Notes: a model not told the origin generated them from the sequence alone. DNA of 45,671 nucleotides from an uncultured Oscillospiraceae bacterium (GCA_900768135.1 CAAGBT010000062.1:1-45671), one strand, 5' to 3'; shown: positions 1 to 8,054, counted from the first letter of the stretch. Made by a program: numbers and translations.

Positions 1-14
1 ATTCCTATTTTATT

Positions 15-90
15 TGGAGCGGGTGACGAGGCTCGAACTCGCTACCTCCACCTTGGCAAGGTGGCGCTCTACCAGATGAGCTACGCCCGC
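15..90 (-). tRNA. tRNA-Gly (GCC)
   Basis: Read on the minus strand, a 76-nt cloverleaf with acceptor GCGGGCG, a GCC anticodon in a seven-base loop closed by CCACC/GGTGG, a TTCGAGC T-loop and an encoded CCA end. The acceptor has one C-A mismatch at the sixth pair. It is the last gene of the Val-Asp-Phe-Gly array. Confidence 0.95.
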
Positions 91-93
91 AAA

Positions 94-169
<76 letters not shown>

Positions 170-198
170 AAATCAGACTGCTGGTCACAGTCTGGAAA

Positions 199-275
199 TG
201 GCGACCAGGAAGGGACTCGAACCCTCGACCTCCGGCGTGACAGGCCGGCGTTCTAACCAGCTGAACTACCTGGCC
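199..275 (-). tRNA. tRNA-Asp (GTC)
   Basis: Minus-strand 77-nt tRNA with acceptor GGCCAGG/CCTGGTC, a GTC anticodon in a GC-rich stem (GCCGGC/GCCGGA region), a TTCGAGT T-loop and encoded CCA. It is the second gene of the array. Confidence 0.96.
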
Positions 276-281
276 GAATTC

Positions 282-357
282 TGGTGGGAACAACAGGGCT
301 CGAACCTGTGACCCCCTGCTTGTAAGGCAGGTGCTCTCCCAGCTGAGCTATGCTCCC
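282..357 (-). tRNA. tRNA-Val (TAC)
   Basis: Minus-strand 76-nt tRNA with acceptor GGGAGCA/TGTTCCC, a TAC anticodon, a TTCGAGC T-loop and encoded CCA. It is the first gene of the array, about 30 nt downstream of the consensus promoter at 390-418. Confidence 0.96.
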
Positions 358-389
358 CCACGCAAGCCGCTCGGCGAACGGCAAGGGTC

Positions 390-418
390 ATTATACTAAA
401 TAACCCCTGCCGTGTCAA
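390..418 (-). promoter_or_regulatory. Sigma-A promoter of the tRNA array
   Basis: On the minus strand TTGACA (413-418) is followed by a 17-nt spacer and TATAAT (390-395), a perfect match to the consensus. It points at the Val-Asp-Phe-Gly array and lies directly after the end of hslO, so the array has its own strong promoter. Confidence 0.92.
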
Positions 419-450
419 CAGCAAATTTGAAAAAAACAAATTTTTTTGCT

Positions 451-1353
451 TTACCTGCCCTTTGCCTTCAGCTCGGCGATCATATCGCGCAGCTCGTCCC
501 CGGTAAAATGCTGCACCCTGTCGCAGAACTGGCACGTCAGATCTGCGCAGCCCTGTTCGGCGACGATCTCCTCCAGCTCCTTCGATCCCAGCGACAGCAG
601 CGCGCGTTCCGTGCGCTCGCGCGAGCAGTAGCAGCGATACTCGATGGGATCGACCGAGAGGATCTCCATCTCGAAATCCGGCAGCACCGCCTTCAGCAGC
701 GCGGCAGGATCGGCGTTGTCCTTCATAAACCCCGTCACGCTGGGCGCGGCATAAATGCCTCCCTCGACCCTGGCGATCACATCCTCGCCCGCGCCGGGCA
801 GCAGCTGGATAAGATAGCCGCCCGATGCCAGCACACTGCGGTCGCGGTCCACCAGCACGCCCAGTCCGCAGGCGGACGGGATCTGCTCCGACTCGACATA
901 GTACGCCGCCACATCCTCGGCGATCTCGCCGCCGAGCAGATCCACCGTGCCGACATACGGCTCGCGCATATTGAGATCCTTGACGACCGTGAGCGTGCCG
1001 CTATGGCCGACCGCCGTGCCGACGTCGAGCTTGCCGTCCTCGCGCAGGGCAAGATCGACCGCCGGATTCTGCACATAGCCGCGCACATTGCCTTCCGCGT
1101 CCGAAACCGTCAGGATCGTACCGAGCGGCCCATCGCCCTTGATCTGCATGGTCACGCTCGCGCCGCTGCCCTTCAGGGCGTTGCCCATCATCGAGCAGGC
1201 CGAAAGCGCGCGCCCAAGCGCCGCCGTGGCGACGGGCGAGGTGTGGTGGATCTGCCTTGCACGTTCGGTGATCGCGCGGGTACAGACCGCAACGGCATTG
1301 ACCGCGCCGTCCTTTGAGATAGCGCGCACGATACAGTCTTGATATTCTTCCAT
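451..1353 (-). CDS. hslO: Redox-regulated chaperone Hsp33
   Basis: A 300-aa cytoplasmic holdase chaperone that is activated by oxidation. The C-terminal redox switch is intact: Cys231 and Cys233 (CYC) and Cys264 and Cys267 (CQFC) form the zinc-binding set that releases zinc when disulfides form. The N-terminal substrate-binding domain carries the usual start (YQDCIVRAI) and the GDGPLG motif near residue 73. Length is normal for the family (about 290-300 aa). It lies 9 nt downstream of a methyltransferase gene on the same strand and probably shares its promoter. No strong U-tract terminator follows; only an AT-rich stem-loop is seen near 420-448 before the tRNA promoter. Confidence 0.96.
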   Translation of the reverse strand: MEEYQDCIVRAISKDGAVNAVAVCTRAITERARQIHHTSPVATAALGRALSACSMMGNALKGSGASVTMQIKGDGPLGTILTVSDAEGNVRGYVQNPAVDLALREDGKLDVGTAVGHSGTLTVVKDLNMREPYVGTVDLLGGEIAEDVAAYYVESEQIPSACGLGVLVDRDRSVLASGGYLIQLLPGAGEDVIARVEGGIYAAPSVTGFMKDNADPAALLKAVLPDFEMEILSVDPIEYRCYCSRERTERALLSLGSKELEEIVAEQGCADLTCQFCDRVQHFTGDELRDMIAELKAKGR

Positions 1354-1362
1354 AGCTGGTCC

Positions 1363-2106
1363 TCACTTTCTGATACAGCTGAAATAAATGCGTCCATCGC
1401 GCTCGTCCGGCCGGCGCAGCTTCCCGTCCCCATACGTTCGGATCGCGGCAAAGCCCGCCGCCGTGAGCCACACGGCCAGCTCGTCTGCGGCATAGGCGCG
1501 CTGATGGTGTTCTTCGAAATCGCGCGTCCAAGCGCCGTCCTCCCGCAGGCGGAAAAGATCGACCTCATAGTCGAGCATCCGCGCCTTCGCGCGGTAGCGT
1601 GTGCGCCAGAGGCAGAACACGTCCTCCCGCTCGTCGAGCAGCACCGCACCGTCAAGCTTTTCCATTTTCGAGACGGCGTGTACGTCGAATACCAGCGCGC
1701 CGCCCGGCGCGATGGCGTCATAAAGGCGTGCGAACGTGCGCTGAACGTCGCGCGGCTTTGTCAGGTAGTTGATGCTGTCCAGGCAGCAGACCGCAGCGTC
1801 CACCGGCTCCAGCAGCCGCAGGCGCGGCATCGGCTGGCACAAAAGCAGCGGCGGTGCATCGAGCGCCGAAAGCTTCCGCTGCGCCTGCGCCAGCATCTCG
1901 GGCGAAAGATCGGCGCCCGTGACCGTATAGCCCCGGCGGGCAAAGATCTCCGTCATCGTGCCGGTGCCGCAGGCAAGATCAAGCAACGACCGCACCGGGC
2001 GCTCCGCGCGCCGGAACAGCCGCTCTACAAAGTCTGCCCGCTTTTCGTATCCCACGTCCTCCGTCAGCTCATCGTAGGACGCGGCGAGGGCCGCATAGCT
2101 TTCCAT
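1363..2106 (-). CDS. Class I SAM-dependent methyltransferase
   Basis: A 247-aa protein with a Rossmann methyltransferase fold. Motif I is LLDLACGTGT at residues 41-50, followed by the acidic ribose-binding residue in VTGADLSPEM, and a motif IV-like CCLDSINYL. The family is the small-molecule/unknown-substrate type (Methyltransf_25-like) often found beside hslO in Clostridia; the substrate cannot be told from sequence. The start is the ATG at 2104-2106, with AGGAGG-like bases just upstream. It is the first gene of a likely two-gene unit with hslO, from the promoter-like boxes at 2161-2189. Confidence 0.85.
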   Translation of the reverse strand: MESYAALAASYDELTEDVGYEKRADFVERLFRRAERPVRSLLDLACGTGTMTEIFARRGYTVTGADLSPEMLAQAQRKLSALDAPPLLLCQPMPRLRLLEPVDAAVCCLDSINYLTKPRDVQRTFARLYDAIAPGGALVFDVHAVSKMEKLDGAVLLDEREDVFCLWRTRYRAKARMLDYEVDLFRLREDGAWTRDFEEHHQRAYAADELAVWLTAAGFAAIRTYGDGKLRRPDERDGRIYFSCIRK

Positions 2107-2160
2107 CGCCGTCCGCCTCCTTTCGTTTCCGGCCGGAGGACACCGCCCTCCGGCAGCCTT

Positions 2161-2189
2161 AGTTTAGCAGACGAAGCGAAAATAGTAAA
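2161..2189 (-). promoter_or_regulatory. Probable promoter for methyltransferase-hslO
   Basis: On the minus strand TTTACT (2184-2189), a 17-nt spacer and TAAACT (2161-2166) lie about 55 nt upstream of the methyltransferase start. Each box matches the consensus at four of six positions. It sits in the only intergenic gap between the two divergent genes. Confidence 0.5.
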
Positions 2190-2275
2190 GTGCGCGCGCC
2201 GATTTTTTCCGCCGCGCACCGCCGCGCGGGCGGGCGCATAAACTGGCGCATACAACGCTTATGGGAGGGAACTGC

Positions 2276-2941
2276 ATGAAGATCCGGCCGCATCCGCAGC
2301 CAAACGATACGCCCACGCCGGAACGGCAGTGGCAGTGGGAGGGGATCACCGTCCTCACGGCGCGCGCCGCGCTGCCCCCGGCTCCGGGGCAGGGCCGCCG
2401 CGCAAGGCGGTTTGAACGCTGCTACGCACAGCTTGCGGACGTTTTTTTCGCCCGCTGCGAGCAGACGCTGCTCCCCGCCGCCGTGGAATCGTGCCGCGCC
2501 GCGCTGGAGCGCTCCGCACCGTGGCGGCGCACCTCGGCGCTGCTGTGCTGCGAGACCTTCCCGCAGGACGGCGGTCTTCTCAGCGTAACAATGACCGTCC
2601 GCGCGGGCGCGGAGGGCAGCGAACAGCCCATGCGGCGCTGGGCGGACGTATGGGATACGGAAGCGATGCTTCCCGTGCCGCTCTCCGAATGGTTCCCGCC
2701 GCACACAAGCGTTTCGCGCCGCATCCGCGCCTGTGCAGACGCAGCCGCCGGGGAGCGGAAAAGCGCGGCGCGGCGCGCGCGGCGCCCGCAGAGCTACCGC
2801 CTTGCAGAAAGCGGCCTCTGCATCCTCTGCCGGGGCGGAGACGAGGTCCTGCTGCCGTGGGACGCGGAACGCGGGCCGTTCCCCCATCCTGCGGCTCGCC
2901 GGCCGCAAAAAGCGGGTCCCCCGCCGGGGGACCCGCATTGA
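2276..2941 (+). CDS. DUF3298-like (RsiV C-domain-like) protein
   Basis: A 221-aa protein of uncertain function, rich in Arg, Ala and Pro. The layout resembles DUF3298 proteins: a middle segment RWADVWDTEAMLPVPLSEWF like the family's 'gk.l.L.dlF' stretch, then YRLAESGLCIL and LPWD like its C-terminal beta strands. I see no signal peptide. The start is the ATG at 2276, since GGGAGGG at 2263-2269 gives a 6-nt spacing; the ATG at 2261 overlaps that site. The last residues (PPPGD) are read through the terminator hairpin of the convergent aroQ, so the C-terminus may be poorly conserved. The family call is inference. Confidence 0.6.
   Translation: MKIRPHPQPNDTPTPERQWQWEGITVLTARAALPPAPGQGRRARRFERCYAQLADVFFARCEQTLLPAAVESCRAALERSAPWRRTSALLCCETFPQDGGLLSVTMTVRAGAEGSEQPMRRWADVWDTEAMLPVPLSEWFPPHTSVSRRIRACADAAAGERKSAARRARRPQSYRLAESGLCILCRGGDEVLLPWDAERGPFPHPAARRPQKAGPPPGDPH
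2907..2936 (-). terminator. Terminator of the aroQ operon
   Basis: A perfect 11-bp stem (GCGGGTCCCCC/GGGGGACCCGC, 3-nt loop) at 2912-2936 is followed on the minus strand by five U residues (2907-2911). It lies 25 nt beyond the aroQ stop and inside the 3' end of the convergent plus-strand gene. Confidence 0.9.
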
Positions 2942-2960
2942 TGCGCTGCTGCGCCGGAGA

Positions 2961-3404
2961 TCATTTCCCCTCTACCGGCGAGAGCTTTGCCAGCATATCG
3001 ATCGCCATGGTGTAGCTCTCGAAGCCGTGGCCGCGGATCTGCGCGATGCAGGCGGGTGCGGTAACGGACAAATGGCGGAATTCCTCGCGCTTCTGAATAT
3101 CGGACATATGCACCTCAACAGCCGGAATGCTGACCGCCTTGAGCGCATCGCGGATGGCATAGCTGTAATGCGTATAAGCGCCGGGATTGATCACGATGCC
3201 GTCGAACGTTGCGTCCGCTTCCTGGATCGCGTCGATAATCGCGCCCTCGTGGTTGGACTGGAAGCACTCCACCGCCACGCCGCGGCTCTGCGCATGGGCA
3301 TAGATGCGGGCGCAGAGCGCCGCATAATCCTCCCTGCCGTAAATGTCCGGTTCCCGCTTGCCCAGCATATTCATGTTGGCTCCGTTGATGACTAAGATCT
3401 TCAC
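2961..3404 (-). CDS. aroQ: Type II 3-dehydroquinate dehydratase
   Basis: A 147-aa enzyme of the shikimate pathway that converts 3-dehydroquinate to 3-dehydroshikimate and usually forms dodecamers. The N-terminal motif is NGANMNMLGKREPDIYG, with the flexible-lid Arg and Tyr kept; the usual NGPN is NGAN here. NPGAYTHYS carries the Asn and catalytic His, and VEVHMSDIQKREEFRH keeps the His, Ser and Arg of the active site although the usual SNIH is SDIQ. Length is normal. It is the last gene of a minus-strand set with the hexapeptide protein 36 nt upstream; the terminator at 2907-2936 follows. Confidence 0.95.
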   Translation of the reverse strand: MKILVINGANMNMLGKREPDIYGREDYAALCARIYAHAQSRGVAVECFQSNHEGAIIDAIQEADATFDGIVINPGAYTHYSYAIRDALKAVSIPAVEVHMSDIQKREEFRHLSVTAPACIAQIRGHGFESYTMAIDMLAKLSPVEGK

Positions 3405-3440
3405 GCTGCTTCCTCCTGTGTCGTCTGACCTGTTTGCTGC

Positions 3441-3944
3441 TTACTGCTCCTGCGCGGCGTATGCGCGGTATTCAAGGCTCTTCTGGTAATAGAGCGCGGC
3501 GTTTGCAAGGAGCGACTCCTTTTCCTTCTCCGTCAGCTCCCGCACGACCTTTGCCGGCGCGCCGACGATCAGCGAGCCGTCCGGCGCGTTCATTTTTCCC
3601 GTGACCAGCGCGCCCGCGCCGATCAGGCAGTCGCTGCCGATCACGGCGCCGTCCAGCACCGTCGCCCCCATGCCGATGATCACACGGTCGCCGATCGTCG
3701 CGCCGTGGACGATCGCGCTGTGACCCACGGACACATCGTCGCCGATGGTCACTTTGTTGTGGATGAGCGCGAGATCCTGGATGTTGCAGCGCTTGCCGAT
3801 GCGCACGCTCTGCATCTCGCCGCGGCAGACGCTGTTGTACCAGAACGCCGTACCCTCGCCGGCCTCCACATCGCCGATGACCTGCGCGCCCTCCATGATC
3901 AGCACTTTCTCGCTGCTCGCGTGGCGCCTGAAATCCATACTCAT
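3441..3944 (-). CDS. Gamma-carbonic-anhydrase-like hexapeptide protein
   Basis: A 167-aa left-handed beta-helix protein of the YrdA/PaaY type. Hexapeptide turns run through residues 15-145 (VIGDVE, VRIGKR, VTIGDD, ATIGDR, AVIGSD). The three zinc-ligand histidines of gamma carbonic anhydrases are present: His62 (ALIH), His75 and His80 (GHSAIVHG), and the QD before ALIH is also kept. The proton-shuttle glutamates of archaeal Cam are not obvious, so catalysis is unproven, as in most bacterial members. It lies between aroQ (36 nt downstream) and the M29 aminopeptidase (45 nt upstream), likely one transcript. Confidence 0.88.
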   Translation of the reverse strand: MSMDFRRHASSEKVLIMEGAQVIGDVEAGEGTAFWYNSVCRGEMQSVRIGKRCNIQDLALIHNKVTIGDDVSVGHSAIVHGATIGDRVIIGMGATVLDGAVIGSDCLIGAGALVTGKMNAPDGSLIVGAPAKVVRELTEKEKESLLANAALYYQKSLEYRAYAAQEQ

Positions 3945-3989
3945 AGCTTGCTTCTCCTTTTCAGCGGGCGCGGCGCGCCCGTTTGTTTG

Positions 3990-5216
3990 TTACAGGGCAA
4001 AGTTTCCGTCTGCAAATACCGGCACCTCGCGGCCGTCCCCCGTTGTGCCGATGATGGAAAGGTCGCTCGTGCCGATCATAAAATCGACATGGGTGATGGA
4101 ATCGTTCAGGCCTGCGGCCTTGAGTTCTTCCTTGCTCATCGCCTCGCCGCCCTCTACGCACTCGGGGTACGCTTCGCCAAAGGCGAGGTGGCAGGCGGCG
4201 TTCTCATCGAAAAGCGTGTTGTAGAACAGCAGCTTCTGGTTGGAGATGGGGCTGTCGTAAGGCACAAGCGCAACCTCGCCGAAGTAGGACGCGCCCTCAT
4301 CCTCAGCAATAGCGGCCTTGAGGATCTCCTCGCCCTTTTCCGCGTGCGCCTCAACGATCCTGCCGTCCCTGATGACGAAGTGGAAGTTTTCAATGATGTT
4401 GCCGTTGTGGACGAGCGGCAGGGCGGCGTACACAACGCCGTTGATGCCGGTTCTGAGTGGGGCGGTGAAGATCTCCTCCGTCGGCATATTGGCGACAAAG
4501 GGGCGGCCTGTGCGGCACAGGCTGTCGCCGCCGGACCAGAGGTGCGTCTCCGGCAGGCGGATGGTAAGGTCCGTGCCGAGGGAGTTGGTATAATGGAGCG
4601 AGGCAAAGTGCAGCTCGTTAAGCTTTGCCACACGCGCCTTGAGCAGCGCAATGTGTTCGCGCCAGCGTGCAACGGCGTCGCCCTTGCCGCTGATGCGGAC
4701 GGACGTAAAGATCGCATCCCACAGCTTTTTCATCGCCTCGTCCTCAGGAACGCCGGGGAAGACCTTCTTCGACCAGCTCGGGATGGGGATGGACGCGATA
4801 CACCAGGGATTCACGTTTGCCATCATTGCATCGTAGAAGCCGGAGAGTTCCTCCTTGCAGCGGTTCGCACGCGTGATGCGGTCGGGGTCCACGCCGCGCA
4901 GCGCCTCGGGATCGCACGCGGAGATATTCAGATACGCTGCGCCCTCGGCAGCGTAGCCGTTGAGAAATTCCTTCTGCCCCAGCGGCAGAGAATCGAACAC
5001 GGAATCGTCCGCGCGCAGGAAACGCTCGCGGTTCAAATAATCGTCCGTCCAGCGCATCACGACCTCGCGGCAGCCGACGTCATAGGCGGCCGAGGCGCAC
5101 AGACGCGCAAAATACGCGCAGTCAACAGGACTCGAAATGATGAGCGTCTGCCCCTTCTGAACGTTCAAGCCCACTTCAATGAGCAGCTTTGCATATTCCC
5201 TGATCTTCTGTTCCAT
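3990..5216 (-). CDS. M29 family leucyl aminopeptidase (AmpS-like)
   Basis: A 408-aa cytoplasmic metallo-aminopeptidase of clan MQ, family M29 (thermophilic aminopeptidase AmpS/AmpT type). All expected dinuclear metal ligands can be placed: Glu247 or Glu248 (MPTEE), Glu314 (GEVAL), His343 (ACHLAFG), Tyr350 (EAYPE), His376 and Asp378 (THVDFM). Length matches the family (about 410). The start ATG (5214-5216) follows GGAGGAAAG on the minus strand. It heads the set aminopeptidase - hexapeptide protein - aroQ from a promoter at 5307-5335. The physiological peptide substrate is not known. Confidence 0.93.
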   Translation of the reverse strand: MEQKIREYAKLLIEVGLNVQKGQTLIISSPVDCAYFARLCASAAYDVGCREVVMRWTDDYLNRERFLRADDSVFDSLPLGQKEFLNGYAAEGAAYLNISACDPEALRGVDPDRITRANRCKEELSGFYDAMMANVNPWCIASIPIPSWSKKVFPGVPEDEAMKKLWDAIFTSVRISGKGDAVARWREHIALLKARVAKLNELHFASLHYTNSLGTDLTIRLPETHLWSGGDSLCRTGRPFVANMPTEEIFTAPLRTGINGVVYAALPLVHNGNIIENFHFVIRDGRIVEAHAEKGEEILKAAIAEDEGASYFGEVALVPYDSPISNQKLLFYNTLFDENAACHLAFGEAYPECVEGGEAMSKEELKAAGLNDSITHVDFMIGTSDLSIIGTTGDGREVPVFADGNFAL

Positions 5217-5306
5217 ACTTTCCTCCGAAAAAAGCGGCGGAGCAGCCGTCCATCATGCGGCCGCCCTGCGCGGATCGCGCCGCGCCGCGCTGCGCTGCGG
5301 TATTTG

Positions 5307-5335
5307 CTATCATACCACAGCTGGCGCAGGATGAA
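5307..5335 (-). promoter_or_regulatory. Promoter of the M29 aminopeptidase operon
   Basis: On the minus strand TTTTCA (5330-5335), a 17-nt spacer and TATGAT (5307-5312) lie about 90 nt upstream of the start codon. The gap from mgtE otherwise holds only GC-rich sequence with no clear terminator for mgtE. Confidence 0.7.
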
Positions 5336-5356
5336 AACGCCTTTCCGCAATTTTTA

Positions 5357-6739
5357 TTAAATTCCCAGCAAAAGCGAAGCAAAGTTGAAGTAGATCATCA
5401 GCGAGATCGCGTCCACGACCGTTGTGATGAAGGGCGAGGCCATGACCGCGGGGTCGAAGCCGATCTTCTTGGCGAGCAGCGGCAGCGTGCAGCCGACGAC
5501 CTTGGCCGCGAACACCGTGACCACGAGTGTCAGGCAGATGACGAGCGCGACCGAGACGGTGATGGGGTTGCCGAAGAGCAGCTTGTCAACGAGCATCAGC
5601 TTTGCAAAGTTTGCCGCCGCGAGCGTCGCGCCGCAGATGACCGCCACGCGGATCTCCTTCCAGATGACGCGGAAAAGGTCGGAAAATTCGATCTCGTCGA
5701 GCGAGATACCGCGGATGACCGTGACGCTTGCCTGCGAGCCGCAGTTTCCGCCCGTGTCCATCAGCATGGGAATGTAAGCGGTGAGGATGGCGAAGGCGCT
5801 GAGCGCGTCTTCGAAGCGGGCGATGATCTGCCCGGTGAAGGTCGCCGAGACCATCAAGAGCAGCAACCACGGGATGCGGGACTTGAAGGTTTCAAAGACG
5901 CTTGTTTTGAGGTAGGGCTTGTCCGAGGGCAGCATGGCCGCCATCTTTTCAAAGTCCTCGGTCGTCTCCTCTTCCATAACGTCGATGGCGTCGTCAACGG
6001 TGATGATGCCGACAAGACGGTTTTCCTGATCGACGACCGGAAGGGCGATGAAGTTGTACTTCGAGAAGGTCTGCGCAACGTCTTCCTTGTCCTCGAGCGT
6101 CGTCACGGAGATGACGTGCGTCTCCATGATGTCCTCGATGACGTCGTCCTCGTCGGCAAGGAGGATGGTGCGCAGCGACACGATGCCCAGCAGCTTTCGC
6201 GCGGGGTCTACAACGTAGCAGACGTTGATCGTCTCTTTGTCCGTGCCGGTGCGGCGGATGCGCTTCAGGGCGTCCTCAACGGTCATGTCGCGCTTTAGAT
6301 CGACAAACTCCGTCGTCATCAGCGCGCCCGCGCTGTCGTCGGGGTATTTGAGAATTTCGTTGATGCTCTTGCGCGTGTCGGGGTCTGCGTGCTTCAAGAT
6401 GCGCTTGACGACGTTTGCGGGCATTTCCTCCACGATATCGACCGTGTCGTCGAGGTAGAGCTCGTCAAGGACTTCCTTGAGCTCCGTGTTCGAAAAGCCG
6501 CGGATGAGCAGTTCCTGCGCATCGGGATCGAGTTCAACGAACACCTCTGCCGCCGGCTCCTTGGGAAGAAGACGGAACAGCAGCGGGATGCAGCCGGCGT
6601 CCAGATCGTCGAAGAGCGAGGCGATATCCGCCGGCGCAAGATCGCTCAGGAGATGACGCAGCGCGCCGTATTGCTTTCGCTTCAAAAGCTCCTCGATTCC
6701 CTCCAGCAGATCACCGCGCATTTCTTCAAACCCGGCCAT
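5357..6739 (-). CDS. mgtE: Magnesium transporter MgtE
   Basis: A 460-aa Mg2+ channel of the inner membrane. The N-terminal superhelical domain (about residues 1-130) and a paired CBS domain (about 135-255) form the cytoplasmic Mg2+ sensor, followed by five membrane spans from about residue 290 to the end. The pore motif region GGNCGSQAS, which follows PMLMDT, is present. The ATG at 6737-6739 is chosen because AAAGGAGGAGGA lies just upstream; the in-frame ATG at 6800-6802 falls in the riboswitch terminator and is rejected. It is controlled by the M-box element at 6788-7016, so expression should fall when Mg2+ is plentiful. Confidence 0.97.
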   Translation of the reverse strand: MAGFEEMRGDLLEGIEELLKRKQYGALRHLLSDLAPADIASLFDDLDAGCIPLLFRLLPKEPAAEVFVELDPDAQELLIRGFSNTELKEVLDELYLDDTVDIVEEMPANVVKRILKHADPDTRKSINEILKYPDDSAGALMTTEFVDLKRDMTVEDALKRIRRTGTDKETINVCYVVDPARKLLGIVSLRTILLADEDDVIEDIMETHVISVTTLEDKEDVAQTFSKYNFIALPVVDQENRLVGIITVDDAIDVMEEETTEDFEKMAAMLPSDKPYLKTSVFETFKSRIPWLLLLMVSATFTGQIIARFEDALSAFAILTAYIPMLMDTGGNCGSQASVTVIRGISLDEIEFSDLFRVIWKEIRVAVICGATLAAANFAKLMLVDKLLFGNPITVSVALVICLTLVVTVFAAKVVGCTLPLLAKKIGFDPAVMASPFITTVVDAISLMIYFNFASLLLGI

Positions 6740-6787
6740 ACGTCCTCCTCCTTTCTGAAAGCCGCCGCGCGCCGCGGCGTTCCGGCA

Positions 6788-6832
6788 TAAAAAATCTCCC
6801 ATATCCGGCGTCCGGCGACGCGGCTATGGGAG
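6788..6832 (-). terminator. Intrinsic terminator of the M-box expression platform
   Basis: On the minus strand CTCCCATA and TATGGGAG close a GC-rich hairpin (6796-6832), followed directly by ATTTTTTA. It lies between the M-box aptamer and mgtE, which fits a transcription-attenuation riboswitch. GC pairs inside the arms (GCCGCG, GCCGGACGCCGG) give extra stability. Confidence 0.92.
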
Positions 6833-6871
6833 CGACATCATGAAAAACCGCGCCGTGCGCAGCTCTTCCTA

Positions 6872-7016
6872 CCGTTCAAGCTTTAGCATCACAAGGCGGT
6901 GAAACTGCATTAGATGGCACCTTGCTTTCGATGCAACCTGTTCAAACCCTCTCATAGTGTCTCCACTACTCTGCGGCAGCAGTCCGTATCCTTGTGGTAG
7001 CCTTACCTACCGGACG
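6872..7016 (-). promoter_or_regulatory. M-box (ykoK) magnesium riboswitch aptamer
   Basis: The minus strand carries the conserved M-box blocks in order: GGTAGGTAAGGCTACC, then GATACGGACTGCTGCC, then ATGCAG, then GTGATGCTAAAGCTT. These match the ykoK-leader consensus (TAGGTGAGGCT, GATACGCTGCTGCC, ATGCAG, GTGCTAAAGCTC). In this class several Mg2+ ions pack three parallel helices and favour the downstream terminator. The aptamer, its promoter and its terminator fill the 464-base gene-free stretch 6740-7203, apart from the start region of yihY. Confidence 0.95.
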
Positions 7017-7036
7017 ACCTATTTGATTACCTCTTT

Positions 7037-7065
7037 ATAATATGCACATTTTTTGTCCCTGTCAA
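7037..7065 (-). promoter_or_regulatory. Promoter of the M-box/mgtE transcript
   Basis: On the minus strand TTGACA (7060-7065), a 17-nt spacer and TATTAT (7037-7042). The transcript would start near 7030, about 14 nt before the M-box core and about 290 nt before the mgtE start codon. Confidence 0.9.
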
Positions 7066-7203
7066 GCCCTTTTCCATCCGGAAAGCGCTAAAACTTCGCA
7101 CCGCCCGGCTTTCGCTCTTCCCTTTCCTGCGCAGATGTGCTATACTGTTTGAATTGCAGAAGCTCCCTATGCGTCAAATCCATTCCGGAGGTGAATCCCG
7201 CCC

Positions 7204-8040
7204 TTGGACCACTATCTCGAGCGGCACCATTTTCTCAGCGGCGCCTACCAGATGGCGCAGCGGTATTTTGACCACCACGTTGCCCGCGACAGCGCGGCGC
7301 TGACCTATTACCTGCTCTTTGCGCTTTTCCCCCTGCTCATCTTCCTGAGCAACCTGGTCGGCATGATGTCGCTGGACATCAACCAGTTTCTGGCCTGGCT
7401 GCATCCCATTATGCCGCAGGAGGCGCTGGAGATCATTGAGCAATACCTCATTTACGTCAGCCGCGATTCCAGCCGCCAGCTGCTGTGGTTCTCGCTTATC
7501 TTTTCCATCTACTTTCCCTACCGCGCGGCAAGCGCGCTGATGGGGTCGGTCCGCAAGGCCTACGGCGCGCAGCCCCCTACGCACTTCTGGCGCTACCAGT
7601 TCAAGCTGCTGCTCTATACGCTCTGCCTCATCGTCATTATCGTTCTTTCCATCGCTCTGTCGGTCGTGGGCGGGCGCGTGCTGAATTTTATGTCGGGCTA
7701 TATCTCCCTGAGCGACGGGTTCATCGAGCTCTGGTCGCGCCTGCGCTTTGCCGTGCTGGGCTTTTTCGTGTTCTTTGCCATTGCGCTGATGTATGCGCTG
7801 GCGCAGGAATCGCGTACGATGAACCGCATCTGGCCCGGCGCGGCCGCCTCGCTCGTGATGTGGCTGGCGCTGTCGTTTCTCTTTTCGTTCTATGTGGAAA
7901 ACATTGCGCGCTACTCGGTGATCTACGGCACGCTGGGCGCGGTAATCGTTCTGCTGCTGTGGCTGTATCTTGCCGCCATGATGCTCATCATGGGCGCAGA
8001 GTTCAACAGCGTTCTGATGACGCTGCGGAAAAAAGCTTAG
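7204..8040 (+). CDS. YihY/BrkB family membrane protein
   Basis: A 278-aa inner-membrane protein of the YihY/virulence factor BrkB family with six predicted spans (for example residues 34-60, 90-110, 135-160, 175-200, 215-235 and 245-270). The family's N-terminal signature DSAALTYYLLFALFPLL is clear. Its function is unsettled; the old RNase BN label is an error for this family. The start codon is TTG at 7204, preceded by GGAGGTGA at 7187-7194 with a 9-nt spacing. A TATACT box at 7141-7146 may be its -10, with a weak -35. trkA follows after 14 nt, so a role alongside ion transport is possible. Confidence 0.9.
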   Translation: MDHYLERHHFLSGAYQMAQRYFDHHVARDSAALTYYLLFALFPLLIFLSNLVGMMSLDINQFLAWLHPIMPQEALEIIEQYLIYVSRDSSRQLLWFSLIFSIYFPYRAASALMGSVRKAYGAQPPTHFWRYQFKLLLYTLCLIVIIVLSIALSVVGGRVLNFMSGYISLSDGFIELWSRLRFAVLGFFVFFAIALMYALAQESRTMNRIWPGAAASLVMWLALSFLFSFYVENIARYSVIYGTLGAVIVLLLWLYLAAMMLIMGAEFNSVLMTLRKKA

Positions 8041-8054
8041 GAGAATCATACCAT

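Noticed and set aside
266..535. A short open frame over the tRNA-Val gene and its promoter
   Set aside because: The tRNA cloverleaf and consensus promoter explain the sequence fully.
2961..3404. AroQ as inactive because of changed motifs (NGAN, SDIQ)
   Set aside because: The residues known to act in catalysis (Arg and Tyr of the lid, Asn and His of NPGAYTH, His and Ser of VHxS, and Arg of REEFR) are all present; the changes are at less critical places.
3705..5360. A 551-codon plus-strand frame over the hexapeptide and M29 aminopeptidase genes
   Set aside because: It runs across two clear genes and their gap on the other strand and has no family features.
6740..6802. A 21-residue N-terminal extension of MgtE from the ATG at 6802
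   Set aside because: That ATG lies in the T-tract of the riboswitch terminator, and AAAGGAGGAGGA sits right before the ATG at 6739.
7204..8040. YihY as ribonuclease BN
   Set aside because: That name comes from an old error; the protein is a six-span membrane protein with no nuclease motif.
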